Position numbers and translations under genes: made by a program | Part shown: piece after piece, positions 1 through 8,720 of the stretch | Layout: each line of letters opens with the position of its first letter | Numbering within the stretch: the stretch's first letter is position 1 | The notes under the pieces: generated by a model | What the model was told of the DNA's origin: nothing | The model's database searches: none | Seen by the model: only the letters and a program-made list of their open reading frames with translations | Assembly: GCA_963749895.1 (NCBI GenBank) | Contig: CAVVOG010000001.1 | Coordinates: 186,001 to 250,000, forward strand | Direction of reading: 5' to 3' | Length of the DNA stretch: 64,000 bases | DNA from: AC-51 sp963749895 | GTDB lineage: Bacteria > Actinomycetota > UBA4738 > HRBIN12

Positions 1-36
1 CGGTGCCAGACGGCCGTGCATGATCGTTCCGTACAT
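1..36 (-). CDS. N-terminal fragment of an unidentified protein
   Basis: Only the first 12 codons lie in the window (MYGTIMHGRLAP), running off the left edge. The ATG is at 36-34, four bases after a strong purine-rich ribosome binding site (GAGGGGGGAG on the minus strand, complement of 41-50), which is why I think a real gene starts here. The short stretch resembles the beginning of small antibiotic-monooxygenase-like proteins, but that is only a guess. It lies downstream of the SDR gene on the same strand with about 65 bases between, so it could be co-transcribed with it. Confidence 0.5.
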   Translation of the reverse strand, partial: MYGTIMHGRLAP

Positions 37-101
37 CGATCTCCCCCCTCGATCCATCGGTACCCGCCGAGCCTACGCCGGTGCGAGCGCGGCCGGAACC
101 C

Positions 102-905
102 CTACGGCTCGAGATCGGGGGGATGCTCGCCGAGGCCCCAGGCGTCGGTCCCACCGTCGACGACGACGGTCGTGCCCGTGATGTAGGCACCGCCCGCCGA
201 CGCGAGGAACGCGATCGTCGCGGCGACCTCCTCGGCCGACCCGGCACGCTTCATCGGCACCTGGGTGGCGTACTCGTCGACGAGGTCTTGGCCCCCGTAC
301 CCGAGGACCCCTTCCGTCTGGATCAGCCCGCACGAGACGCACACCGCACGGATGTTGAACTTCGACCACTCCAGGGCGATGCCGGCCGCGAAGGTCTCGA
401 GGGCCGAACGAGCCATCGACGAGTGCACCATGAGGGGGACGCCCCGACGCGGGCTGAACCCGAGGAACGTGACGAACCCGGAACGCTGCGGGATCATCCA
501 CCGGTTCGCCACCCGCTGCGTCACGTCCCACACCGCGTCGACGTTCAGCCGGTGGACCGCCCGCATCCCCTTGAGCGAGGTCTGCTCGAGCGGGGCGGGG
601 AACTGCCCGCCTGCGTTGTTCACGAGCACGTCGACGCGTCCGTACCGTTCGTCGACCGCGTCGAGGAAGGCCGCGAGCTGCTCGGGGTCACGGACGTCGC
701 AGGTCATCGACAGGCAGGCTTCGCCCAATTCCTCCTCGACGGCAGTCACCGGCTCTGGCCGACGTCCGCAGATCGCGACCTTCGCCCCCGTGCGCACGAA
801 CTCCCGCGCCGTGGCCCGGCCGATCCCGGTCCCGCCACCGGTGATGAGGGCGATCGCACCTTCGTGCGCGTCGGTCGACAGCGGGGAGCGGAACGCCTCT
901 ACCAT
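102..905 (-). CDS. SDR family oxidoreductase with atypical active site
   Basis: A 267-residue short-chain dehydrogenase/reductase, probably an NAD(P)-dependent reductase in the cytoplasm. The cofactor loop TGGGTGIG is at residues 22-29 and NNAG at 96-99. The C-terminal GG-T-D segment fits the dienoyl-CoA reductase-like branch. The usual catalytic YxxxK is not visible: the segment that should hold it reads HSSMARSALE (161-170), with Arg166 where most relatives have Lys. The substrate cannot be named. The start is the ATG at 905, only nine bases from the divergent start of the hydrolase at 915, so both genes probably use leaderless or nearly leaderless transcripts. Confidence 0.85.
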   Translation of the reverse strand: MVEAFRSPLSTDAHEGAIALITGGGTGIGRATAREFVRTGAKVAICGRRPEPVTAVEEELGEACLSMTCDVRDPEQLAAFLDAVDERYGRVDVLVNNAGGQFPAPLEQTSLKGMRAVHRLNVDAVWDVTQRVANRWMIPQRSGFVTFLGFSPRRGVPLMVHSSMARSALETFAAGIALEWSKFNIRAVCVSCGLIQTEGVLGYGGQDLVDEYATQVPMKRAGSAEEVAATIAFLASAGGAYITGTTVVVDGGTDAWGLGEHPPDLEP

Positions 906-914
906 GCCCGAAGT

Positions 915-1781
915 ATGGCGGAGACCTGGCGCGACGTGGAGGTCGAACCCGGGGTCCGGCTCGCGGTCCGCAGCCTCCCCGACCCGGGCACCGGCGCTCC
1001 GCCGCTGGTCCTGCACCACGGGCTCGCATCGTCGCAGCGGATCTGGGACCTGACGATCCCGTACCTCTCCGCCCACCATCGCGTCGTGACCTTCGACGCC
1101 CGCGGACACGGTCGATCGTCGAAACCGTCGGGCGGGTACGGATTCGATCGGACGTCCGCCGACCTGCGCGCGGTGATCACGGCGCTGAGGCTCCGGCACC
1201 CGCTGGTCGTCGGGCACTCGTGGGGGGCGATGGTCACCCTCGAGGCCGCGATCCGTTCCCCTCGGACGTTCGGCGGGATCGTCCTGGTGGACGGCGGCGT
1301 GACGCCTATGCGGCGCTCCTTCGCGACCTGGAAGGACGCGAAGGAGGCGCTCGCCCCGCCGCGGCTGGCGGGCACGCCCGTCGAGGAGTTCCGCGCGATG
1401 ATCCGCACGTTCTTCGCGGACTTCGTCGAGGTCACCCCCGACGTCGAGGAGATCGTGCTCTCCGTGATGCGCGTCGACCGGTCGGGACGGATCCGGCCGA
1501 ACCTCTCGCGTACGAACCACTTCTCGATCCTCCGTGCGATCTGGCTCCAAGATCCGATCACGCTCCACGCTCGACTTCGCGTCCCCAGCCTCGCGATCTT
1601 GGCTCACTGCGCCGGGGACGTGGGGTGGGAGGAGGCCAAGCGTCGGGCGACCGCCGAGCTGCGGGCGGTGGGAGCCCCGACCCGGGTCAGCTGGATCGAG
1701 GGGATCCACGACGTCCCGCTGCAGCACCCGCGGGAGCTGGCCGCTCGTATCCGGCGTTCCGCGAACGCCGCCGTACGATAG
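915..1781 (+). CDS. Alpha/beta hydrolase
   Basis: A 288-residue alpha/beta-hydrolase fold protein, probably a cytoplasmic esterase or related C-O/C-C hydrolase of unknown substrate. HHG near residues 34-36 forms the oxyanion region. The nucleophile elbow is GHSWG with Ser102, and the C-terminal GIHDVPLQHP carries the likely catalytic His. The ATG at 915 has no Shine-Dalgarno, but a TACCAT box at 900-905 ends nine bases before it, as expected for leaderless translation. It diverges from the SDR gene and is followed four bases later by a small membrane protein on the same strand. Confidence 0.85.
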   Translation: MAETWRDVEVEPGVRLAVRSLPDPGTGAPPLVLHHGLASSQRIWDLTIPYLSAHHRVVTFDARGHGRSSKPSGGYGFDRTSADLRAVITALRLRHPLVVGHSWGAMVTLEAAIRSPRTFGGIVLVDGGVTPMRRSFATWKDAKEALAPPRLAGTPVEEFRAMIRTFFADFVEVTPDVEEIVLSVMRVDRSGRIRPNLSRTNHFSILRAIWLQDPITLHARLRVPSLAILAHCAGDVGWEEAKRRATAELRAVGAPTRVSWIEGIHDVPLQHPRELAARIRRSANAAVR

Positions 1782-1785
1782 ACGC

Positions 1786-2052
1786 ATGGTGGTCCTGGTC
1801 TTCCTCCTGATCCTGCTCGCGATCGCCGGTCTCCTCGGCACGGTCCTGAAGGCGGTCGCCTTCCTCGTCCTGGCCGGGGTCCTCGGACTCACGGCGCTCG
1901 CGTTCGGCGGCTACCTCGCGTTCCGTCACGCGGTCCGCAAGGCTCAACGCGAACTCGACCGTGCGTCGACCGAGGTCAAGGTGGGACGCATCTACCGGAC
2001 CGGGACGACGGACCCCGGGACGTTGCCCTCGGGGCGCGACGACCGCTACTAG
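1786..2052 (+). CDS. Small membrane protein of unknown function
   Basis: An 88-residue protein. Residues 1 to about 48 are almost entirely hydrophobic (two closely spaced membrane segments), followed by a basic/acidic cytoplasmic-type tail ending GRDDRY. I do not recognise a family. Its ATG lies five bases after the hydrolase stop and six bases after a TACGAT box (1774-1779) inside the end of the hydrolase, so it may have its own leaderless promoter. Its last four bases overlap the end of the convergent FAD oxidoreductase. Confidence 0.65.
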   Translation: MVVLVFLLILLAIAGLLGTVLKAVAFLVLAGVLGLTALAFGGYLAFRHAVRKAQRELDRASTEVKVGRIYRTGTTDPGTLPSGRDDRY

Positions 2053-3482
2053 GGCCGCGGGCCCGCGACGAGACGCTCGCGGTACCTGAGCGGCGCGTCG
2101 GCCACGATCCCCGTCAGCCATCCACGTGGTTCCCCCGCGTCCTGACGTTCATCCCCGCGCTGCAGGGCGACCGCGGACGCCTGGACCGCGGCCCACCGCA
2201 ACGGCTCGGGGGGCGCGTACGCGGTCTCGGGTCGGTTGACCGCGAGCGAGGTCCACCGGTCGTCGATCCCCAGGACGGTCGACGCCAGGATGTGCCCCCC
2301 GACGTAGGTCTGGGTCAGCCCGTGCCCGCTGTAGCCGAGCCCCGCGTGGATGTTGCCGGGCGGCAGCGTCCGGTAGAAGGGCACGAAGGTGGGGGTCTGA
2401 TCGATCGGACCTCCCCAGGCGTGGGTGAACCGGATGCCCTCGAGCTGCGGGAACAGCCACAGGAGCCCACGCGCGGGGACCTCGGCGACCCGCCGATCGT
2501 GGGTCGCGACGCGCCCGCCGGCGGCGCCGCCGAAGATCGCCCGACCCGCGCCGCCCCCGATCACGATCCGGCCGTCTTCGGTCGGGCGCAGGTAGTAGAG
2601 CCACTCGCGCCCGTCCCCGATCCCCAGGTGGTCGGTCCAGCCAATCGCCTCGAGCCGGTCGGGGATCGGTTCGGTCGCGACGACGTAGTCGCTGATCAGC
2701 CCGAAGCTCCGCGTGAAGGGGCGCATGCCGGCCGCCCAGGCACCGGTGGTGATCACGACGTGGTCGGCCATCACCCCCCCGTGCGGGGTCCGGACGACCG
2801 CCGGACGCGAGCGCTCCACGCCGGTCATCGGGGTCCGTTCGAAGATGCGGACATCGCGCTCCCGGAGCCACCGGCGGAGCCCACGCGCCAGCATCGCCGG
2901 CTGGCACACCGCGTTGTCGGCGAGGCTCGAGCCCGAGACGAACCGCGGTGAGTCGACCCGCGCCCGCACCTCCTGCCCGCTCAGCGGTCGCACCCGGTCC
3001 GCGACACCGAGGCGCTCCGCCGTCCGCACCGCCTCCTCGTCACCCTCCTGCCATCGGCCGGTCCTCGCGAAGATCGTGCCCTCAGCGTGGAAGGCACAGT
3101 CGATCGCGTTGTCGTCACAGAACCGTCCGATCTCATGCACGGAATCGGCGAGCACCTGCGCGTACCGCAACCCCTCGACGTCCCCGAAGAGCCCGACGAG
3201 CCCCGCCAGGTCGTGCCACGAGGACGAGACGAACCCACCGTTGCGCCCGCTCGCGCCGCCGCCCACGATGTCGCGCTCCAGCAGGACGATCCGCATCCCG
3301 GGCTCCCGCTCGCGCAGACGCACGGCGGTCCACAACCCTGCGAACCCACCGCCCACGACCACCGTGTCGGTCCTCATGTGCGCGGTCAGGGGAGGGCACG
3401 GCTCGCCCGGATCTCGAGAGAGCGCCTCCTGCAGCCAGAGGCTCCGAGCCGCCCCCGGGTCCGGGAGATCGAGCGTGGTCAC
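2049..3482 (-). CDS. FAD-dependent oxidoreductase (DAO family)
   Basis: A 477-residue flavoprotein of the D-amino-acid oxidase/glycine oxidase (DadA-like) family, which oxidises amines or amino acids with FAD. The dinucleotide-binding VVVGGGFAGL is at residues 41-50, followed by GGxxGRNGGFV, typical of amine-oxidising DAO members. The C-terminal part contains GYSGHGLT, the usual FAD-contacting end of the fold. The GTG start at 3482 overlaps the stop of the upstream DUF3054 gene in a GTGA arrangement, which supports this start over longer ATG starts and implies translational coupling. The substrate is unknown. Confidence 0.85.
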   Translation of the reverse strand: MTTLDLPDPGAARSLWLQEALSRDPGEPCPPLTAHMRTDTVVVGGGFAGLWTAVRLREREPGMRIVLLERDIVGGGASGRNGGFVSSSWHDLAGLVGLFGDVEGLRYAQVLADSVHEIGRFCDDNAIDCAFHAEGTIFARTGRWQEGDEEAVRTAERLGVADRVRPLSGQEVRARVDSPRFVSGSSLADNAVCQPAMLARGLRRWLRERDVRIFERTPMTGVERSRPAVVRTPHGGVMADHVVITTGAWAAGMRPFTRSFGLISDYVVATEPIPDRLEAIGWTDHLGIGDGREWLYYLRPTEDGRIVIGGGAGRAIFGGAAGGRVATHDRRVAEVPARGLLWLFPQLEGIRFTHAWGGPIDQTPTFVPFYRTLPPGNIHAGLGYSGHGLTQTYVGGHILASTVLGIDDRWTSLAVNRPETAYAPPEPLRWAAVQASAVALQRGDERQDAGEPRGWLTGIVADAPLRYRERLVAGPRP

Positions 3483-3880
3483 GGCGCGGCCTCGGCCCCG
3501 GCGAGGCGCCGGCCGAGCACCGAGCTCAGACCGCGCCCGATCAGGAGGAACAGGGCGGTGAACGCCATCCCGACGCCGAGGAACACGACGATCCGCCCAC
3601 CGGTCGGCGAACCCACCCACCAGGTGCGCACGAGGAGGCCGATCGGGAGGGCGGTGATCCAGGTCGTCCCGAGCCGGCGCAACGAGACCGGTCGGTAGGT
3701 CCGCCACGCGATGCTCAGCACGAGCCACGCGACCAGCACGGGGACCGCGTTCCGCAGGAAGATGTCGAGCTGCGAGCCGGTCCGATGGTTCCGCATCCCC
3801 GCCACCACGAACAGCATCAACGCAACCAGGTCCAAGGCGAAGGTGAGCCGCGCCCGCGCCGAGCCGTCCGTGAGCCGCAT
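3479..3880 (-). CDS. DUF3054 family membrane protein
   Basis: A 133-residue integral membrane protein with about four hydrophobic segments. The N-terminal DLVALMLFV, the G-R-N-H element and the later tryptophan-rich segment match the DUF3054 family, small actinobacterial and haloarchaeal membrane proteins of unknown function. It is translationally coupled (GTGA overlap) to the downstream FAD oxidoreductase. Its start at 3880 is 39 bases from the divergent DCC protein gene, so the short space must hold promoters for both directions. Confidence 0.75.
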   Translation of the reverse strand: MRLTDGSARARLTFALDLVALMLFVVAGMRNHRTGSQLDIFLRNAVPVLVAWLVLSIAWRTYRPVSLRRLGTTWITALPIGLLVRTWWVGSPTGGRIVVFLGVGMAFTALFLLIGRGLSSVLGRRLAGAEAAP

Positions 3881-3919
3881 GGCCCCATCTTCCCAGGCCC
3901 GGGTCGTACCCTGGCCCCC

Positions 3920-4315
3920 ATGGGCGCCGGCGATCGGGTCACGGTCCTCTACGACGAGGACTGCGGGTTCTGCCGATGGTCCTCGGACCGCCTGCGGGTA
4001 TGGGACCGGACGGGGCGGCTCCGGTTCGTCGCGATCCAGTCGCCGGAGGGCGAGGCCCTGTTGACCGCGATCCCCCCGCGAGACCACCTCGACTCGATGC
4101 ACGCGCTCACGGCCGACGGGCGGGTGTGGTCGGCGGGTGCGGCGGTCGCGCCGATCCTGCGCCGTCTGCCGTGGGGGCGTCCCCTGGCCACGCTGGCCGA
4201 GGTAGCCCCTGACCTGACCGAGCAGGCGTACCGAACGGTCGCCCGCCGCCGGACGACCCTGGGTCGACTGCTGGGCGCTGAGGCCTGCCGCGTCGACCCC
4301 TCCAGAAGGCCGTGA
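3920..4315 (+). CDS. DCC family thiol-disulfide oxidoreductase (DUF393)
   Basis: A 131-residue protein of the DCC family, named for the N-terminal Asp-x-x-Cys-x-x-Cys signature. Here YDEDCGFCRW carries Cys15 and Cys18. Members are thioredoxin-like and are assumed to exchange thiols and disulfides, though partners are rarely known. The DxLDSMH region and C-terminal basic tail are typical. The ATG at 3920 follows a TACCCT box (3907-3912) by seven bases, suggesting a leaderless mRNA. Its stop overlaps the next gene's GTG (GTGA at 4312-4315), so it forms a two-gene unit with the AlkD-like protein. Confidence 0.85.
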   Translation: MGAGDRVTVLYDEDCGFCRWSSDRLRVWDRTGRLRFVAIQSPEGEALLTAIPPRDHLDSMHALTADGRVWSAGAAVAPILRRLPWGRPLATLAEVAPDLTEQAYRTVARRRTTLGRLLGAEACRVDPSRRP

Positions 4316-4998
4316 ACCTCGACCAGGCCGTCGAGGCGCTCCGCGCAGCCGCCGACGCGGGCCGCCGCCCGGGCATGGCGCGCGTCGGGATCGACGTCTC
4401 GCACGCGCTGGGGGTGAGCGTCCCGCGTATCCGCCGGATCGCGAAGCACGCGGGGACCGACGACACCCTCGCGGCCGCCCTGTGGGACACGCAGATCCAC
4501 GAGGCCCGGATGCTGGCGACGCTCGTCGCCGACCCGGCGACGATCCCGCGTGCCCGTATCGAGGGATGGATCGGCGACGTGACGTCGTGGGACCTCGGTG
4601 ACTTCGCAGCCGACCTATTCGTGAGGTCGCCGCATCGCGACGGGCTGATCGGCGCGTGGGCGACGCGCGACGAACCCTTCGTGAAACGGTGCGCGTTCGC
4701 GATGATCGCGCGGCGGGCGGTGTCGGATGACGATGCGCCCGACGAGGTGTTCGTCGCGTACCTCCCCCTGATCGCCGCGGCCGCCAGCGACGACCGCAAC
4801 GAGGTGAAGAAGGGCGTGAGCTGGGCCCTCCGTCAGATCGGGAAGCGGAACCGCGCGCTGCACGCGGCCGCGGTCGCCGAGGCTGAGCGGATCCTCGCCG
4901 AGGCGCTCGCCACCGGGTCACGCGGCGCCCGGTGGGTCGCACGCGACGTGCTGAGGGAGCTCCGGGACCCCGCGACGGTCGCGCGGCTGCGCGCCTAG
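4312..4998 (+). CDS. DNA alkylation repair protein (AlkD-like HEAT repeat)
   Basis: A 228-residue, mostly helical protein that matches the AlkD-like family: HEAT-type repeats forming a curved scaffold that in AlkD excises alkylated bases from DNA. Visible family features are the acidic WDLGDF segment near residue 100, a run of helices containing FVKRCAFAMIARRAV, and KKGVSWALRQIGKR near residues 165-178. The GTG start overlaps the DCC protein stop by four bases, indicating coupled translation. Glycosylase activity is inferred from the family only. The stop codon overlaps the convergent LLM oxidoreductase stop. Confidence 0.8.
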   Translation: MNLDQAVEALRAAADAGRRPGMARVGIDVSHALGVSVPRIRRIAKHAGTDDTLAAALWDTQIHEARMLATLVADPATIPRARIEGWIGDVTSWDLGDFAADLFVRSPHRDGLIGAWATRDEPFVKRCAFAMIARRAVSDDDAPDEVFVAYLPLIAAAASDDRNEVKKGVSWALRQIGKRNRALHAAAVAEAERILAEALATGSRGARWVARDVLRELRDPATVARLRA

Positions 4999-5906
4999 AG
5001 CCCCAGCAGCGGGGGCGCCAGCTCGCGAAGGGCAGGCAGGCACACGTCGGTGTCGTCGTCGGCGATCACTTGCACGCACACGTGGTCGGCGCCGGCATCG
5101 AGGTGCGCCCGGACCCGCGCGACGACGTCATCGACGGAGCCCCAGGCGACCGCCGCGTCGATCAGTCGATCGCTCCCTGGGCCCGAGACCTCGTCGTCGG
5201 CGTAGCCGAGGCGCCGCCAGTTGTTCGCGTAGTTCGGGAGCTCCAGGTAGTGGACGGTCCAGCCGCGGGCGATCCGCCGCGCCTGCGACGGATCGGTCTC
5301 GAGGACCACGGTCAGCTCGACCGCGAGCACGGGCTCCGGGCCGAGCACCTCCCGAGCCCGCGCGGTGTGCTCGACCGGCACGAAGTAGGAGTGCGCCCCG
5401 AGGGCACGCTCCGCGGACAGCCGGAGCATCCCGTCGCCGAGCGCGGCCAGGAGCCGTCGGACCGGCACCTGCGGTGAAGGCCACGTCGGCGCGGCCTCGT
5501 CCATCGCGTCGAGGTAGGCGCGCATCCGCCCGAGCGGGCCGGCCCACGCGCGGCCACGCCGTTCGGTCGTGTACTCGTGGCCGACGCCGATCCCCAGCAC
5601 CAGCCGCTCCCCGTAGGCATCGGCGAGCAGCGTGGCACCTCCCTGCAGGACCTCCGGTTCGCGCGCCGTGATGTTCGCGATGCCGCTCGCCACGGTCAGC
5701 CGGTCGGTGTTCGCCAGCAGCCAGCCGAGGTTGCCGACCACGTCGCGCGATCCGCCCCCCTCGGGGATCCACAGCGCCGGGTACCCGAGGGTCTCGATCC
5801 CACGAGCGTCGATCGCCACCTGTTCCGCCGCCCGCGCGTCGAACGCGAACGTCCACGCCCCGACCCGACCGAGGCGGGAGCGGACGGCGTCGTGGTCGGT
5901 CCCCAT
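4995..5906 (-). CDS. LLM class F420-dependent oxidoreductase
   Basis: A 303-residue luciferase-like monooxygenase family protein, of the TIGR03620-like type that in actinobacteria generally uses coenzyme F420. The N-terminal strand with AWTFAFD, the ALWIPEG strand, the GIANI segment and LGIGVGHEY follow the TIM-barrel of this family. Substrate and even the cofactor (F420 or FMN) are inferred. A TAGGCT box on the minus strand (complement of 5915-5920) lies eight bases before the ATG, suggesting a leaderless transcript. Confidence 0.85.
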   Translation of the reverse strand: MGTDHDAVRSRLGRVGAWTFAFDARAAEQVAIDARGIETLGYPALWIPEGGGSRDVVGNLGWLLANTDRLTVASGIANITAREPEVLQGGATLLADAYGERLVLGIGVGHEYTTERRGRAWAGPLGRMRAYLDAMDEAAPTWPSPQVPVRRLLAALGDGMLRLSAERALGAHSYFVPVEHTARAREVLGPEPVLAVELTVVLETDPSQARRIARGWTVHYLELPNYANNWRRLGYADDEVSGPGSDRLIDAAVAWGSVDDVVARVRAHLDAGADHVCVQVIADDDTDVCLPALRELAPPLLGL

Positions 5907-5934
5907 CGGTCGGAAGCCTACCCCGGGCGTCGAA

Positions 5935-5965
5935 GAGGGAGGGAGCGCTGAGCGCCCCCTCCCTC
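5935..5965 (-). terminator. Stem-loop downstream of the MMPL gene
   Basis: A nine-base arm GAGGGAGGG (5935-5943) pairs with CCCTCCCTC (5957-5965). An inner GCGC/GCGC pair follows one mismatch, with a TGA loop. It begins about 22 bases after the MMPL stop codon and ends before the LLM promoter box. There is no long T run, as is common in GC-rich actinobacteria, so termination strength is uncertain. Confidence 0.55.
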
Positions 5966-5987
5966 AGAGATCCTCCGCTGCCGAACG

Positions 5988-8576
5988 CTACACGTCGCGC
6001 TCGGCGGCCTCCACCGCGGCGACGAGCTCCGCCGGCGTGTCCGGCGTCTCGGTCTGCTGCGGGGGCTCGTGGCCCTCGATGTTGAGGTCCGGCAACCACT
6101 GGAGCCACTTCGGCAGGTACCAGTTGCGATCGCCGAGCAGCTTCATCGTCGACGGCACCAGCACCGAGCGCACGATCGTCGCATCCAGGAAGACCGCGAC
6201 CGCCAGCCCGAAGCCCATCTGCTGCAGCGGCACGAGCCGCCCCGCCGCGAAGGCGGTGAACACGACGACCATGATGATCGCCGCGCCGGTGATGATCCCG
6301 GCGGTCGTGCGGAGCCCGTAGGCGACCGACTCGTCGTTGTCCTGCGTCTTGTCGTACTCCTCCTTGATCCGGCTGAGGAGGAAGACGTGGTAGTCCATCG
6401 ACAACCCGAACAGGATCGAGAACAGCATCAGCGGCAGCCACGCTTCGATCGCGTCGACCTCCTGGAACTGGAAGCCGATCGCGTTGAACACGTCGAGCGC
6501 GAACTCATGGATCGCCTGTAGGAAGGCGTTCGACTGCTCCTGGAACACGAGCACGATCGCGCCGTAGGCCGCGCCCACCGAGAGCAGGTTCATGATCACG
6601 GCCTTGATCGGCACGACGATCGAGCGGAACACCATCATCAGCAGCAGGAACGACAGGCTCAGCACGAGGACGAACACCCACGGCTGGTACTGGTCCACCG
6701 TGCTGAGGAAGTCGGTGAAGAACGCCGGCTGTCCGCCGACCAGCACCTCCACGTCGGTGCCCTCGGTCGCCTCGGGGACGACCTCGTCGCGGAGCTGGTG
6801 CACGGCCCGGAACACGGCGATGCCGAATGCGTCACCGGCGGGCGTCACGTTGACCACCACGAGCGAGCCGTCGGGCGCCGGTTGGACCGTGGTCTCCGGC
6901 GAGAACGGGCGCACGGGGACGTCGTCGACCACCACCTCGATCTCCGGCACCGCCTGCTGGATCGCGCCGATGACCTGCTGGGTGGACTCGTCGGTCGGTG
7001 CCCCCAGCACCACGATCTGGACCGGTTGGGTCTGACCGCCCGCGCCGAAGTCCTCGACGAGCGAGATGAACGCCTGCTTCGACTCGACCTCGTCGGGCAA
7101 CGATGCCGCGCTCTGCGTCGTGCCCTCGTCGATCGTGAAGTACACGGCGCCCAGACCACCCAGGATCAGCACCGAGCCGACCATGAACGCCACGGGGCGG
7201 CCCATGACGGTGCGCGTGAACCGGTCCCAGAAGCCGTCCTTGGGGTCGAAGCCCCTGTCCGCGTCGACCTTGGTTCGCTCGAGGAAGGACCCCGGCTTCG
7301 CGACCGAGCGCGAGGCGACGACGAGGAGCCCGAAGAACGTCACGACCGAAGCGAGCACGACGACCACGGGCGGCAGCCCGATCGCGCCGAGGAGCCCGCC
7401 CACGACGCCCGCAGCGAGGATCAGGCCCACGAACGTCACCGCCGTCCACAACCTCGACATGCGCGGCGCGTTGATCCGATCACCGAACAGCCCGAGCAGC
7501 GCCGGCAGCAGCGTCATCGTGGCGGCGATCGACGCGAGCACGACCAAGATCGCCCCGGCCGCCATCGACCGGAAGATCGTCGTCGGCAGGATGAACATGC
7601 CGAGCAGGGCGAACACGACGGTCAGGCCGCTGAACAGCACCGCGCGACTCGCGGTCGCGCCCGTCGCACCGACCGCGCCGAGCTTGTCGAAGCCCTTCCA
7701 CCGCTCCTCGCGGTACCGGGCGACGATGAACAGGGCGTAGTCGATCCCGACCGCCAGGCCGATCATCGAGGCGATGTTCTGCGTGAAGACGCTGAACTTG
7801 ATGTCGAACAGCTCGTGGATCCCGGCGACGAGTCCGAGCGCCACGGGGATCGACATCATCGCGATGCCGATCGGCAGGAACGCGGCGGCGACCGCACCGA
7901 AGACCACGACCAGGACGATCAATGCCACCGCGATACCGATCGATTCGCCCTTGCGCAGGTCCTCCTCGGCGATGTGGAGCGAGTCGTCCTGCAACGTTCC
8001 CTGGCCCGCCTGAAGGAGCTGGAAACCGTCCTGCGGCTGTTCCTCGACCACCCCGCGGAGCGCGTCGATCGTCTCGGCTTCGATGTCGACGAGCGGCACG
8101 GTGATCAACGTTCCCTTGCCATCCTTCGACACCAGCAGCGCGGCCTGGGCCTCGAGCGCCGCCCGCTCCTGCGGGTCGGTCGCGGCCTCGGCCGCGGCCT
8201 GCAGGTCGTAGACCGTGACGACGCTCGCCTGCTGCCCCTCGGCAGGCTCGGCGACCACGTCGTTCCCCAGCGCCACGACGTCGGCCTGGACCTTCCGGAC
8301 GTACTCCTGGAAGGCCGGATCGTCGACCGCGAGGTCCCGGTTCTTCACGATGATGAACTCGGTGATCGCCTGTTCGCCGGTCACCTTGTCCTCGATCAGG
8401 GTCTGGGCCTCGACCGACTCGGGCTCGTTCGTGAACGCGATGTCGTTCGTGAGCGCCCCGCTGAGGTACATGCCGGACACGGTGCCGAGCACCGCGACGA
8501 CGAAGACCCAGACCGTGATCACCCGCCACGGATGGCGACTGCTCGCCCGCGCGAGCGTCTCTGGGTTGATCCTCAT
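5988..8576 (-). CDS. MMPL family RND transporter
   Basis: An 862-residue inner-membrane transporter of the MMPL (RND superfamily) type. These proteins use the proton gradient to export lipids, siderophores or hydrophobic compounds. One membrane helix at residues 19-39 is followed by a large extracytoplasmic domain and a block of helices containing GLAVGIDYALFIVARYREE. A second, repeated half ends with LFGLSMDYHVFLLSRIKEEY. The duplicated GxxxDY motifs carry the proton-relay Asp-Tyr pairs. The ATG at 8576 is preceded by an excellent GGAAGGGGG ribosome binding site. It diverges from a TetR regulator across a region with repeated operator half-sites, so it is probably derepressed by a hydrophobic ligand. 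Confidence 0.93.
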   Translation of the reverse strand: MRINPETLARASSRHPWRVITVWVFVVAVLGTVSGMYLSGALTNDIAFTNEPESVEAQTLIEDKVTGEQAITEFIIVKNRDLAVDDPAFQEYVRKVQADVVALGNDVVAEPAEGQQASVVTVYDLQAAAEAATDPQERAALEAQAALLVSKDGKGTLITVPLVDIEAETIDALRGVVEEQPQDGFQLLQAGQGTLQDDSLHIAEEDLRKGESIGIAVALIVLVVVFGAVAAAFLPIGIAMMSIPVALGLVAGIHELFDIKFSVFTQNIASMIGLAVGIDYALFIVARYREERWKGFDKLGAVGATGATASRAVLFSGLTVVFALLGMFILPTTIFRSMAAGAILVVLASIAATMTLLPALLGLFGDRINAPRMSRLWTAVTFVGLILAAGVVGGLLGAIGLPPVVVVLASVVTFFGLLVVASRSVAKPGSFLERTKVDADRGFDPKDGFWDRFTRTVMGRPVAFMVGSVLILGGLGAVYFTIDEGTTQSAASLPDEVESKQAFISLVEDFGAGGQTQPVQIVVLGAPTDESTQQVIGAIQQAVPEIEVVVDDVPVRPFSPETTVQPAPDGSLVVVNVTPAGDAFGIAVFRAVHQLRDEVVPEATEGTDVEVLVGGQPAFFTDFLSTVDQYQPWVFVLVLSLSFLLLMMVFRSIVVPIKAVIMNLLSVGAAYGAIVLVFQEQSNAFLQAIHEFALDVFNAIGFQFQEVDAIEAWLPLMLFSILFGLSMDYHVFLLSRIKEEYDKTQDNDESVAYGLRTTAGIITGAAIIMVVVFTAFAAGRLVPLQQMGFGLAVAVFLDATIVRSVLVPSTMKLLGDRNWYLPKWLQWLPDLNIEGHEPPQQTETPDTPAELVAAVEAAERDV

Positions 8577-8625
8577 GCTGCCCCCTTCCGATCCGCCCGG
8601 ACCCCCCGCCCAGGCGTCATAGACG

Positions 8626-8669
8626 TACGGTGTATGCTTACGATGTACGGACGATATCCATACACCGTA
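8626..8669. promoter_or_regulatory. Probable TetR operator with three half-sites
   Basis: The MMPL-tetR divergent region holds three copies of the 11-mer TACGRTGTAYG: forward at 8626-8636 (TACGGTGTATG), forward at 8639-8649 (TACGATGTACG) and reverse at 8659-8669 (CATACACCGTA). The outer two form a perfect inverted repeat. The inner pair forms an imperfect 33-base palindrome centred near 8654. The region is much more AT-rich than its surroundings and must contain both promoters. The spacing and symmetry fit cooperative binding by TetR dimers. Binding by the adjacent regulator is inferred. Confidence 0.75.
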
Positions 8670-8720
8670 AGACCGTCAACCCCGGCGGTGACCCGACCGG
8701 GTGAACGTTCGGAGAACACG

